21,474 nucleotides of DNA from Isoetes engelmannii. Lineage: Eukaryota; Streptophyta; Lycopodiopsida; Isoetales; Isoetaceae. The stretch lies in assembly GCA_011763485.2 (NCBI GenBank), contig JAANSK020268492.1, positions 1 to 21,474 on the forward strand, read 5' to 3'. Below are positions 1 through 9,610 of this stretch, piece after piece. The position numbers and the translations under genes are program-made. Below the pieces are notes generated by a model. It saw nothing but the letters and a program-made list of their open reading frames with translations, was not told where the DNA came from and ran no database searches. The stretch's first letter is position 1. The number at the start of each line of letters is the position of its first letter.

Positions 1-242
1 TACACAAGAGGCAGCAAATCAACATAGACAACCATGATAAATCTACTAGAACAGAACTGTACATAGACAACCAAGTGATAATCCTATATAGTTAGCATTC
101 ATTAGTTAATCCTATACTATGGGCATGGATAACTAAGGAATGCTACAAGGCAAATTCTAGATTAGCAAATGGAACCTACTAGATCCCTGGCTGCCAGGCA
201 TGGGCCCTCTGAATCCTTCCATAACTGTTATGAACAGAGGTG

Positions 243-420
243 GGTCTGCTGCAAGGTCGATTTGGGGATGCTCCAATGGGTTGGACTGCCGCAAATCGAC
301 TTGGGCACTCCTCCAAGGGTCGGATCTGCTGCTGTAGGTCTACTACACTGCTTAAAGGCACTCTCCCCAATTGATATGGGTGCTGCTGCACACTTCCCCA
401 AGGATCTAGCTATTGCTACA
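243..420. repeat. Degenerate tandem repeat of about 40 bp
   Basis: Related strings of the type CTGCTGCAAGGTCGATTTGG recur with starts near 246, 286 and 326, a spacing of 40 bp. A fourth, weaker copy lies around 365-420. The repeat explains the locally GC-rich, open reading frames on both strands here, so these are unlikely to be coding. Confidence 0.45.
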
Positions 421-696
421 CGAATCCCAAGGCTGCTCCTCTCCCTTTGGCAAGTTTCCCAAAGAGGAAACTTAGGGTTTAATGGCTTATAAAGGCCCAC
501 TAGGGTTTAGGTAGGGTTTTAGGATCTAAAGCTCTAGGATGATGCCACATGGCATAATCTAATGTAATATACTATATTTGCATGTTAATAGTTCAATGTT
601 AATATATTGGCATAGTTAATGCGCAATATAATGGTTCTATGGGCACGTTCCCCCATGGGGTACTCTACACCGTCTATAGGTGTACGAGGTACATGA

Positions 697-759
697 CGTA
701 TATACGACATGTATCAGTGACGTGGCCAATATAATATACGTATTTACACCGTATATTAT
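697..759. repeat. Short palindrome and adjacent hairpin
   Basis: CGTATATACG at 697-706 is a perfect 10-bp palindrome. A second structure has arms ATAATATACG (731-740) and CGTATATTAT (750-759), which are perfect reverse complements around a 9-nt loop. Nearby TGACGT/GACGTG strings resemble plant bZIP (ACGT-core) sites. Function is unknown; these could be pieces of a transposon end or a regulatory region. Confidence 0.4.
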
Positions 760-2129
760 TATATAACGTCACAATCTCAGTCCAATGATAGCTATTGATA
801 TATCTTTACCTGAATTAAGATTGTACTTAGAATGTTACATTTGTGTCCGCATTCACAAAACATTGCATCTTTATCTGAATTCACAATATTTAAGCAGAAA
901 CTTGCCTTGCTTGGCCGATTATGGGTAAAAGTAGAGGTACACAAGTTTCATGCATCACTAACAGTGGATTATCATTGTGCAGATTTTTGTGGGTTGAAGA
1001 AGGCACTTCCAATCCTATTCAAACCAATTTGTTCATAGATTACCTGACAGCTTGATTATGCCTTTGAGCTTACAACAGGCTTACATTTTTTCCTTTCTTC
1101 TTATCAATGTTATACTGCTGCCTGCTTCACCATTTTCATCTATGAGCACCTCCTTATACTGGATCTATCTCATGTAATACCCTTTTGCATTGAGTTGTTG
1201 CTGCTTTGCAAAAGCAAAGGTTGCTTTAGGGTAATTCCAAATGATGGGCGTTCATCTCTTTTGTTTAGTTTTATCGCTTCCTTTCCAATTTGATTTCATC
1301 CTTCTGTTGCAGACACTAGATACTTAAGACGTCAGAGTGTAATACGTACATACCACCATGGAAGCAACTTGTTCCTTCTAATTATCCCTTTCTAAGCATC
1401 AGATATGTTTCATGTTGAGTTAATGGTCCTGTATATTATTCTTTTTGATTGCAAAATACCATGATGCCATTTCCTTGTTGTGATTACTATTTTGTTTTGC
1501 ATTGTATTATGGGGGCATATCTGATAATGTGTTATTCGTCTTAATCAAAGTTTTCTTGGAACATTGCCTTGAGGCCTCACAGCACAAGCATTCATAAGCT
1601 CCATAAATTGGAGCTCATTCTCTTCTGTTTCCATTCTCTTCAGTAGTATTTGGTTCAGATCACGTAAGCTTTCCTTCGCTCTTCAAATTGTCTTAAGCCT
1701 ATAAATATCCTTATCTCTTTTACGATGTTGCCTTGATGGATTTTGCTTCCGTTACCCATTTTATTTTCTTTTTTGGATCCAAATCCTGGCTTTCCACATG
1801 TCAATGCCTTAGACTTTTTACTGGTCAATTTACAAAATGTTATAATGTCAATGAAGAGCTGAAATGCTCTCAATGTATAATCAAATGTCCTGAATTTTAT
1901 TAAATCTTTCAGTCTACACTTGCTTCTGCACCATTTTTAGTTAATGCCGGGGTCCTAGACAACTCAAATGTCAAAATTGACAGCTTTATAGAAGCATTAC
2001 TTTTCTGCACTGTTGACATTATATTACCTAATAGTGAGTCTGAAATGATCTAGGTTCAAATTGAGCAAACTTAGACTATGCATATAAAAGACAAGCATAA
2101 AGGCATTAAATGAATGCTAGCACGATTTT

Positions 2130-2830
2130 CTTCATTAGGATCTATATGAAATTGTGAAGAATTATGGTCCTACTGTGCTTCTCAATTTAAATGATCCTAT
2201 TCCAGTTTGATTGCTTCATCCCCAGCCATGGCCTTGAAATTAATGACAGAAATTTTGCCTTCAGGCCAATTCTTTTAGCAGCCACCATTTTGTAGTATAA
2301 CCAAGAGAATATTACCTTTGCAGAGTATGGAAAGCGCTGGAAATTCATGAAGAAGTTCCTAACAATGGAGCTTTACATCTAAGATGATAGAAGAAAATCA
2401 ACACATCAAAACAAAGCAAATTTTGTCTATGATAAGGATCATTAGAGAGGAGCGCAGGCAAAACAAGAAAATCAAATTTCTAAGATAATGAGCAGAATGT
2501 GTTTGTGCGTGTGGTGACAAGGACTGTAATAAAGGGCTATCCAAAGCACTGAACTTAGTGTTCTGCTTACTAAATTGGTGAATCACTTGGAAATGTTATT
2601 ATAACAGATTTTATTCCTCTGGCTAGATCTACAACGATATAAGAAGAGATTGCGTGTTAGGTTAGAACGCTTTCATGACAAGATAATTGGCGAGCATTGA
2701 TGGGGAAAGGAAGCAAATGATGGTGGACATCCTAACTATGTAGATGCTTTGTTAGATGCGTTAATTGATGGAAGGAAGCTTGAAGAAATCCATGATTCAT
2801 GTGTTTTCTACAAATACAGTAGAATGGACA
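2130..2830 (+). pseudogene. Cytochrome P450 relic, N-terminal half
   Basis: Translated pieces on the plus strand match the usual order of a plant microsomal P450. First comes LYEIVKNYGPTVLLNL from about 2142, the segment after the proline hinge. Next is a frameshifted SSPAMAL string near 2218, then NDRNFAFRP near 2243. FAEYGKRWKFMKKFLTMEL starts at 2317 and is the C-helix region, with W-x-x-x-K where most P450s have W-x-x-x-R. Last is an F-G loop to G-helix stretch ending in HPNYVDALLDALIDGRKL (about 2727-2783). The heme-binding cysteine loop, I-helix and K-helix are absent. Several in-frame stops (for example TAG after ATIL and TAA after ELYI) and frame changes show it is dead. No introns can be defined. 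P450 assignment is firm from motif order; the subfamily is not determinable. Confidence 0.8.
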
Positions 2831-2879
2831 ATGTTAGCTTCTTTAAGCTCAACCTATTACAGGAAAAGGGAACGTAGTA

Positions 2880-3541
2880 TAGGAGTTGCAGAGTAGTGTT
2901 GATTAGATTGGTGGTGTTGTACCTGTTAGAAGCCTAGGAGAGAGGATAAACTAAAGGCCTAATATAGCATAGCCCTGGAAAACGTCGATTGCTTTTTTTT
3001 GTATGCTGCAACTTCATATTGATATTGTTTATTATTATTGAAGATATGTAGAGTGTATAGAATGTACATAGCTGGATGTTAGAATGCAAGCCACTCTAGT
3101 TGTATCAAACAGTATTGAAGAGCCTGAGGGTAGCATCCCTTCAAGTACTCCTAAGATTGGATTCATATCTGGATTGCTGCATTGCTGCAGATTAGAAATT
3201 AACAAGGAGTTACAGAGTATTTTTGCCAATGTTGGGGTTACTTCCCTTAGAGATTACAGCTAGATTTCAGTGCATCCGAACAAAGGGATGCAACATACAT
3301 TTCTTGGGCTTCCTGCATATAGATCAACAACTTGGCTTTCTAAAATCTGATGTATATTAATGATGAAATTGGTTTCAAAGTGGTTTTAGCTTAAGGAGAG
3401 CATAAACATGGCTCCTTATATGATAACATTACAACATAAACATGGCTCCGTATATGGTAGCCGTTACTACTATAGTTACTACTATAGCTAAAATATTGAA
3501 TAAAGAAAGTGAACACTACATAATATAACAGATTGGTGCTA
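2880..3541. other. Gap between the P450 relic and the 3' end of chitinase A
   Basis: No gene is recognised. A plus-strand frame is open from the ATG at 3084 to a TAG at about 3264 and stays readable for another 25 codons, but it matches no family I know. A 22-bp direct repeat, CATAAACATGGCTCC followed by TATATG after one variable base, occurs at 3401-3422 and 3435-3456. The part nearest 3480-3541 is the 3' flank of chitinase A and resembles the flank of the pseudogene at about 8370-8427. Confidence 0.4.
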
Positions 3542-4687
3542 TCATACGTCTGTTCCATCACAATACTTCCCATCCAATGCTTTGGCAGCTGCAAATTAGT
3601 ACACTCGTCAGAATCATAAAGCAATGGGATAAAAATGAAAGTAATTACCTGCTTTAGCAAGGGTAAAGCTAGAATCATCTTGAAGGGATGTCCAGAATCC
3701 ATAGCCTCCTAGTCCCTTACTTTTCAAATAATTCACCTTGTTTGTGATCGACCATGCATCGTCATATCCGTACCAATCCACGCCACTAATAAATCGATAC
3801 GTAGAAGCAGTAGGTATATCATGGACAAGAATGCCGTTATAAGTAGCAAGAGTGGCATAAGAAGGCATCCGATCAGTTGGAGTTGCAGGAGCTCCAAGAC
3901 CATGATTGGACGTAGTCAAGGTCCAAGACACTCCATATGCAGGGAATCCAAACACAATTTTGTCTCCACTCACATAGTTGGACCATTCTGTCAATCCGGA
4001 GGCAGCACATACATTGGAACCGGTCGGGTCATAAAGGGGTGCTGGGTTATTGGTAAACTTTTCCCATGAACCATGAAGGTCATAACTCATGACAAATACC
4101 CAGTCGAGATTTGCTTGAATGGAGGAGGCGGGGTAATAAGACGGACCTCCATCACCACCATCATAAGGAACCGCAGCAACGAGAAGCATGTTGGGGGCAC
4201 TATCACGCCATTCTTGGAACAGAAGGCCAAGGTTGGCCATGTCAGTATCAGAGTTAGGGGTCTCCCAGTCAAGGTCTAGTCCATCAAAGTTATACTGTGT
4301 AGCAAGGGCAATGCTGGAAGAGATGAAGGTAGAGCGAGAGGCAGAGGAGCTAACCATGGAAGAGAAGGCAGAGGAGATCTGGTTACGCTCATCATCAGTG
4401 CTACCACCGCCCCCGATGGAGATGAGAGTTTTGACATTAGGGTTTTTGAGGCGAACATTAGAGACGAAGGAGGAGATTTTGGTGTCATCGGCGACGGAGA
4501 CAGAGAAGTCATCAGGGTTGAGGTCGGCAAAGGCATAGAGGAGATGGGTATAGAGGCAAGAATTGATGGTAGAGGAGTCATCTTCCCAATTGCCCCAGTA
4601 ACCAAGTTTGATGCTCTGCGCTTCAATGCTCTGCTGCATCGCTAAAGCCCCTACCAGCAGCGACCATACTAGCACTATTGCCCCCAT
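3542..4687 (-). CDS. GH18 (class V type) chitinase A, secreted, no chitin-binding module
   Basis: This encodes a predicted secreted endochitinase that would cleave beta-1,4 bonds in chitin by substrate-assisted catalysis. Exon 1 is 4687-3649 and exon 2 is 3588-3542. The 60-nt intron has a canonical AG|GTAATT donor and a TTTGCAG acceptor. Joining them gives 361 residues ending in DGKYCDGTDV. The start ATG is followed by a hydrophobic signal peptide of about 23 residues. The GH18 barrel runs from KLGYW at residue 27 to the end. Visible motifs are SIGGGG (about 90-95), the catalytic DGLDLDWE with acid Glu142, MSYDLHGSW (200-208), the insertion-domain string GFPAYG, and GYGFW with Trp332. The residue after the catalytic Glu is Thr (ETP), where copies B and C have Tyr (EYP). 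The loop after VAAVPY also differs from theirs. The frame is fully open, so it is probably functional, but activity may be altered. Confidence 0.92.
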
Positions 4688-4722
4688 TGCAGAGCTCTCC
4701 GCTTTGGGTTTTCACTGCTTGC

Positions 4723-4729
4723 TCTTATA
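4723..4729 (-). promoter_or_regulatory. Likely TATA box of chitinase A
   Basis: Read on the minus strand the sequence is CTATAAGAGC, a good plant TATA box. It lies about 36-42 bp upstream of the ATG at 4687, which would leave a very short 5' leader. Confidence 0.5.
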
Positions 4730-4847
4730 GCTCCCAAAATCACTATCTTAGAGTAGAGTAACTTCTAGGCCCTTGGGTCATTTTGAAAACTTGTAAAGCA
4801 TTTGCATAGAGTAACTTCTTGCCCTTGAATCATTTTAAGATAATTTC

Positions 4848-5012
4848 TTGCATTATTTAGTGTGACCTTATTGGCCCTGGATCATTTATTGCATTATTAG
4901 GCAACTTGTTCATTGCCGATAGCTACCTTTGCATTATTTAGTGTGACCTTATTGGCCTTGGATCATTTATTGCATTATTAGGCAACTTGTTCATTGCCGA
5001 TAGCTACCTTTG
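4848..5012. repeat. 81-bp tandem duplication upstream of chitinase A
   Basis: Two head-to-tail copies (about 4848-4928 and 4929-5012) differ at one base, C at 4877 against T at 4958. Each begins TTGCATTATTTAG and contains TTGTTCATTGCCGATAGC. Just downstream toward the gene, a more degenerate pair shares AGAGTAACTTCT plus CCCTTG and TCATTTT (about 4753 and 4808). The repeats sit 160-330 bp upstream of the chitinase A start codon, so they duplicate promoter sequence. Near-identity suggests a recent event. Confidence 0.85.
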
Positions 5013-5178
5013 AAAGTACTTGGAGTTGGAACCATTAGTTAGAGCTACCTTTTAAAATACTCTGAACGTAAAACTTGTGGTCATGCCTCTTGCCAATTAA
5101 ATATGAAACATCAGAAATGAGGAAAGATGGGATTAATGGATTTTCTTAAAAATATCAGGAATATATCAGGAATATATT

Positions 5179-5262
5179 CAAGATGTAACCGGTTACATAT
5201 CTTGGGCGATCTTAGCCGTTTATATAATGGGCTGATGAGGTGGCGAAGTTATAACCGTTGGA
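5179..5262 (+). promoter_or_regulatory. Putative promoter: palindrome, MYB-type sites and TATA box
   Basis: ATGTAACCGGTTACAT at 5183-5198 is a perfect 16-bp palindrome; its flanks CAAG and ATCTTG extend the symmetry with a 2-bp insertion. CCGTT at 5216-5220 runs directly into TATATAA at 5221-5227. At 5252-5262 the minus strand reads TCCAACGGTTA, a full match to the plant MSA consensus for three-repeat MYB factors. Together these give AACCG/AACGG cores at three places around one TATA box. The direction implied by the TATA box is rightward. Whether a gene is driven from here is inference. Confidence 0.4.
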
Positions 5263-5299
5263 TGTGGTTGCTGAGGGAATCGTATGCGTCTCCATATTG

Positions 5300-6240
5300 G
5301 CAGTAATGGCGGAGCTCCGGCAGAGCTACGATGCATGCGTGAGTCCGCCCTGCTCGCATCACCAGGAGCAACGGATCCGCCATGGATTTTTCTCCCGGTT
5401 TGCATCGCCATTTCATTTTATAGGGTTTCCCACAGAGTTCATCCGGATTTCTGAAGCACATCGGTTCTGTCTTCCTCTTTTGGATTTTTCTAAATCGAAG
5501 ACTTGATTTTAGAGCTATTCTACTTGGCTTTGTTCTGCAGTGTGATTCATATGCAGGCTTCAGCCTTTGCGGGCAAAGGGCATTGTTAGGTTTTTGTGGC
5601 CGACCACGGGCTGTGGCCGCAAATACAGAGGGACCTGTAATCGGTGATGTCATAGCAAGGCATTTGCCTGGATCCAACCATTGCCGTGACACATAATAGC
5701 GGATTTAGGGCAAGTCTTAAAGGTCTGCTGGCAGTTCCAAAATGCACTCCAGCTGCAACGATTTCAACATGTTAGCAGCTCGTTTAGATGCAAGATAACA
5801 AAAAAGCTTTGTGCATTTAGGTAGATTTTGAATTTCGATTTCGATTTTGATGCTGATAGCTATTTAGCTCTTTGTTTATATTCTCGTGTTTTCTTTGGTG
5901 CATGCTAATCCAGATAATGAAGAACTTTGAAGCAGACCAAAGACAAGCTCTGTTAATGGAGGGCGGTGTCTGTAAGCCCCTTATTAAGATCCGCAATGTC
6001 TTGCGTTCTATTTTCTGCGTCTTCTTTCCAAAATTTTGAAGCTTTTTCAGGAAATTTTTCGTGATATGATATTTTAGATAGAAAACGAGTTATAATAACT
6101 CCCTATTTTGTGTTGTGACGAATTTATAATGTTGCATGCTTACAGAGAGAAAGGGATGGATCAGACGAATATAACGGCAGAGTTTGAAAAGAGGGCCGAT
6201 TTTGCAGGGTTCATGATACCCAAGTGAGGGTTCTGTTTAA
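5300..6240 (+). other. Possible unrecognised transcription unit or gene relic
   Basis: The stretch is GC-richer than its surroundings and follows a TATA box at 5221. A plausible first coding segment starts at ATG 5306 (MAELRQSYDAC) and meets a strong splice donor, GTGAGT, at 5339. A second candidate exon at 5914-5971 (MKNFEADQRQALLMEGG) is flanked by AG and GTAAG. A third begins after TTACAG at 6146 and reads EKGMDQTNITAEFEKRADF until a TGA at about 6226. The phases of the second and third do not join without a stop, so either an exon is missing, the gene is broken, or this is chance. I recognise no family. A 147-codon open frame on the opposite strand (5692-5249) is equally unrecognised. Confidence 0.25.
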
Positions 6241-7849
6241 TCTTACATCTTGCTTCTAAATCCACTTCTATATTCAGGTACTTTTAGTGTAGTTGTCCTC
6301 GAAAGAACAATCGAAAGTAGTTTTAATTCTTACCAGATCAGTGATTGCTTCTCATCTCTTTTTCTGTGACATTATGATTTCAATGTTTTAAATTACCTTG
6401 CTTTGAGTTAACTACACAAAATGATTGTCATGAAGCAAAAGTTTTTATGCAGTTAGCTGAATATGTGCAGCCTCATCCCTAGCATAACTTCTTATTTTTG
6501 CACATGTGTAAAATTTTGCAGAACACTGAGCTGGTGGGACCTTATGTGGTGTTGTGTTGGGAGTGTTACACAAACTTATAAGGATCCCTTAAATTTCTGG
6601 CCCGCCATCATTGTGGATACTGTTTTTAGGAACAGTACAAAATCCTGTAGCACCAGGACATGTAAGCAGGTTTTTGATTGTGAGAATATCCACGTGACAA
6701 AAGAGCTTTTGTTTTCCACATGACTTACCACACAGAAAGCTGTGCACAATTGTCCCTACGCTGCTCTTATCTCTGTTCAATCCATTCATCTGTACGACAT
6801 GTACGAGGACAAATCCTTATGGCATCAATGGGCAACACTTTGCCAGTTGGGATCATACATGTCTATGTCTCTGTTGCTTGCAAATCTTTGCATATTCCCA
6901 TCAAATTTTGCTCTACCATGCTTCATCTTGGAGATCCTTATCCTTATCCTTGCATCTTTGGCCGCAAAAGGGATCCTTTGCCAGGGAAAACTATAACATT
7001 TCTTTCCATTTTGATTATCCATAATGATTGTGTTTACTATGTTGTAGCTTTTAGGCAGTATACTCTGCTATTTTAGATGTAGTATGTGAACTCAGCAATC
7101 GACTGAAAGCATCAACAAGATAAATCAGAATGTTTCTACTGTTTACAATATGCATAGTTGGAAAACAGTCAATATCTAATACTCTGTAAGCAGTTACCAT
7201 CTTGCTTGCATGAAAATAGAACTCTAGCATTTGATTGTTTAATCAGGTAAATTTGTACACTACAAATTCAAGTAGCTAAAGACTCAATTGCATGCTCTCA
7301 ATTTCATGCTATAAATGTCTGCCGTCAATTTGGTTCAGATTCTTTCACATGAACAATTGTGTCATCGACACAGGCTAAAAAAAAAAACTCTTTTATGAAT
7401 AGAATTTATGAATTTACATCATTACGGATTAAATTGCCGGCTATTCTTTCCTGGATATAATTTTAGCAGTTCTTTATTACACAATAATTATTTGGTGAGT
7501 TTACGACATTCAATGAAAATGTAACAATACATACGCAATGTGGAAATCATAGGCATATGAAGCTAAACAAGAAGATGATATGTATAAGATATCCATAAGA
7601 TATTTTTATATTATATAATTAATTATTACAACAATTGTAAAGCAATTGCCCACATAGCTTTAGTCACCTGTGGTGCATATTTGACCATGAATTCAATTAG
7701 TTGTTGGATCGAATTGGGAGATGTGATGCTAGCCGTTGATTGAATTCATTTTAATATTAAGAATGAGGTGGCATATTGCATTTAAGATCTTTGATTTCCT
7801 ATTCTGTGTTTTGCAGCGATGGCAATGGTGGGCCTTTGGAGCAGCTTAG
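6240..7849. other. AT-rich stretch with no recognisable gene
   Basis: Open frames up to about 118 codons exist on the plus strand near 6463-7076, but they overlap each other in different frames and show no domain. The part from 7370 to 7800 is very AT-rich. Nothing further can be supported. Confidence 0.5.
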
Positions 7850-7956
7850 AAAAAAAAAAAACTTGACATCAAGAGCCCACTAATCTCCCATTGCTCAAAG
7901 CATCAATCGAAAAAAAAAAAAAAAAAACTTGACATTAAGAGTCCACTAATCTCCCA
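7850..7956. repeat. Direct repeat headed by poly-A tracts
   Basis: An A12 run (7850-7861) is followed by CTTGACATCAAGAGCCCAC and then TAATCTCCCA. An A18 run (7910-7927) is followed by the same segment with two changes, ending at 7956. The two copies are about 66 bp apart. This could be slippage-driven duplication or two nested tails of a short retroposon. Confidence 0.7.
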
Positions 7957-8039
7957 ATTCACCCTGGTTGGCACTAAGTCGTTGGTTCGTCGTAGTTGGA
8001 CCAAATGTGATCAAACACTAAGAATTTTCTTGGAACCTT

Positions 8040-8330
8040 AGACTTTTATGGTGTTTATGGTAATTCAAGATAATCTAAGGAAATCTTTATGGGATCTTGG
8101 ATAATCTCAAAAGAATCTACAAAGTTTGAAGAGATTCATTAGAAATCCAGCGAAATCTACGAGAATCTTCATTAAACCTTCGAGAATCTAGGGGAATTTT
8201 GGTGGAATCTCGGGATAATATAATGGAATTTTCATTAAAGCCTTGAGAAGCTTCGAAAATATTGATGGAACTTCCGATAATATGGCGGAATCTTTTGCAC
8301 AAGGTGTGTTTTGCAAGGTTGATTCATGCA
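8040..8330. repeat. Degenerate short repeat rich in GGAATCT/GAGAATCT
   Basis: Strings such as GAATCTTCATTAAACCTTCG, GGAATCTCGGG and GGAATTTTCATTAAAGCC recur at irregular spacing of about 20-60 bp. The minus-strand open frame over this interval (8302-8117) shows the same internal repetition and is not credible as a gene. Confidence 0.45.
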
Positions 8331-8427
8331 ATCCTTACATAGTACAACTACTTGTATATATATTGATAATAGTAAGATACTGAATAAAGAAAGTCAATAC
8401 ACTAATATAGTACATGTTGAAAACGTG

Positions 8428-9479
8428 TTATGGTATGATTGTTCCATCGCAATACTTCCCATCTAATATTTTGGCGGCTGCAAATTAGTAAACTCGTCAA
8501 AATCATATCACATGAAGTGCACGTGTCAAATTGTGTATGAAGTAATTATCTGCTTTAGCAAGGGTAAAGGTAGAATCATCTTGAAGGGGTGTCCAGAATC
8601 CATAACCTTGTAGTCCTTTAGATTTCAAATAGTTCACCTTGTTTTTGATCGACCATGCATCATCATATCCGATCCAGGTCGTGCCGCTATACGTGTATGT
8701 AGACATGGTAGATGTATCATGGACAACATTGCGACCAGAACTAGCAATAGAGGCATAAGAAGGCGCAGGATCAGAAGCTGGATTTCCAGGAGCTCCAAGA
8801 CCATGATTGGATGTAGTCAAGGTCCAAGCCGCTCCATATGCAGGGAATCCATACACAATCTTTTGTGCATTTAGATAGCTCAACCATGTCTTCAATCCAG
8901 AGTCACCATTTACAGTAGTAGAGTCATAAAGAGGTGCTGGGTTATTGGTGTAACTTTCCCATGAACCATGAAGGTCATAACTCATGACCAGTACCTAATT
9001 GAGATTTGATTGAATTGAGGAGGTGGGGTAAGATGCACCTCCCATCCAATCAGCTAGAGGATTTTTATAGTAAACTGCAGCAGCAAGAAGCATGCTTGTA
9101 GCACGCGCACGCCATTCTTGGAACAGAAGGCCAAGGTTGGCCATGTCAGCAGCGGCCACATTAGGGTACTCCCAGTCAAGGTCTAGCCCATCAAAGTTAT
9201 ACTTTCTAGCAAGTGAAATGGTGCTAGTGATGAAGGTAGACCGAGAAGCAGAGGACCTAACCATGGAAGAGAAGGCAGAGGAGATCTTCTGACGCGCATC
9301 ATCACAATCACCACCGCCCCCAATGGAGATGAGAGTTTTGACATTAGGGTTTTTGAGGCGAACCTTAGAGACGAAGGAGGAGATGGTGGTGGTGTCGGCG
9401 GAGACAGTGAAGTCAGAGTTGAGGTCGGCAAAGGCATAGAGAAGATGGGTATAGAGGCAAGAGTTGATGGTAGAGGAAC
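8428..9479 (-). pseudogene. GH18 chitinase B, 5'-truncated pseudogene
   Basis: This is a paralogue of chitinase A with the reading frame otherwise conserved. GH18 homology runs from [16 protein letters not shown] at 9479 through SIGGGG, the full catalytic [10 protein letters not shown] (Glu codon 9171-9169), [10 protein letters not shown] and GYGFWT. It then meets the family intron (8549-8478) and a last exon, 8477-8428, encoding AAKILDGKYCDGTIIP. Three lesions are visible. The Trp codon in the [10 protein letters not shown] segment is TAG (8997-8995). The intron donor reads AG|AT instead of AG|GT (8549-8548). The signal peptide and first beta strand (LGYW) are missing, with homology stopping at TTTACAG|G. 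No other frameshift is seen, so decay is recent. The 3' flank also resembles that of chitinase A, which supports origin by segmental duplication. Confidence 0.9.
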
Positions 9480-9610
9480 CTGTAAACAAGAAGGATGGAT
9501 CACATTTGGTGGTGAACGACCCACAACCAGATCAGAAGAAGGCCCAACAGCCTCTACATCGCTTCGCGTAAGAACTGGAGAAGGAACATAGGGAATAAGT
9601 GATGTTTGTA

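Larger units (their letters stand above)
1..2120. other. Non-coding, AT-rich stretch with no recognisable gene
   Basis: Short open frames occur on both strands but none has a recognisable domain, and stop codons are frequent in all frames. The stretch holds a degenerate 40-bp repeat, a short palindrome and a hairpin, each listed separately. The sequence around 480-500 has a TATAAAG string followed by two AGGGTTT motifs, which could be part of a decayed retroelement or promoter. That reading is only a guess. Between about 840 and 2100 I see nothing but AT-rich sequence. Confidence 0.5.

Noticed and set aside
169-500. Overlapping open frames of 70-107 codons on both strands
   Set aside because: They coincide with a degenerate 40-bp tandem repeat, which keeps several frames open by periodicity.
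3614-3648. Unspliced C-terminus GNYFHFYPIAL of chitinase A
   Set aside because: It is intron read-through. Splicing at AG|GTAATT restores the conserved AAAKALDGKYCDG ending seen also in copies B and C.
3821-4626. Open frames overlapping chitinase A in other frames, some rich in Ser/Pro
   Set aside because: They are shadows of the GH18 coding frame caused by its serine-rich codons.
5249-5692. 147-codon open frame on the minus strand
   Set aside because: No recognisable domain, no splice or promoter support on that strand, and it overlaps a better-supported plus-strand promoter and candidate exon. Its openness may come from the locally higher GC content.
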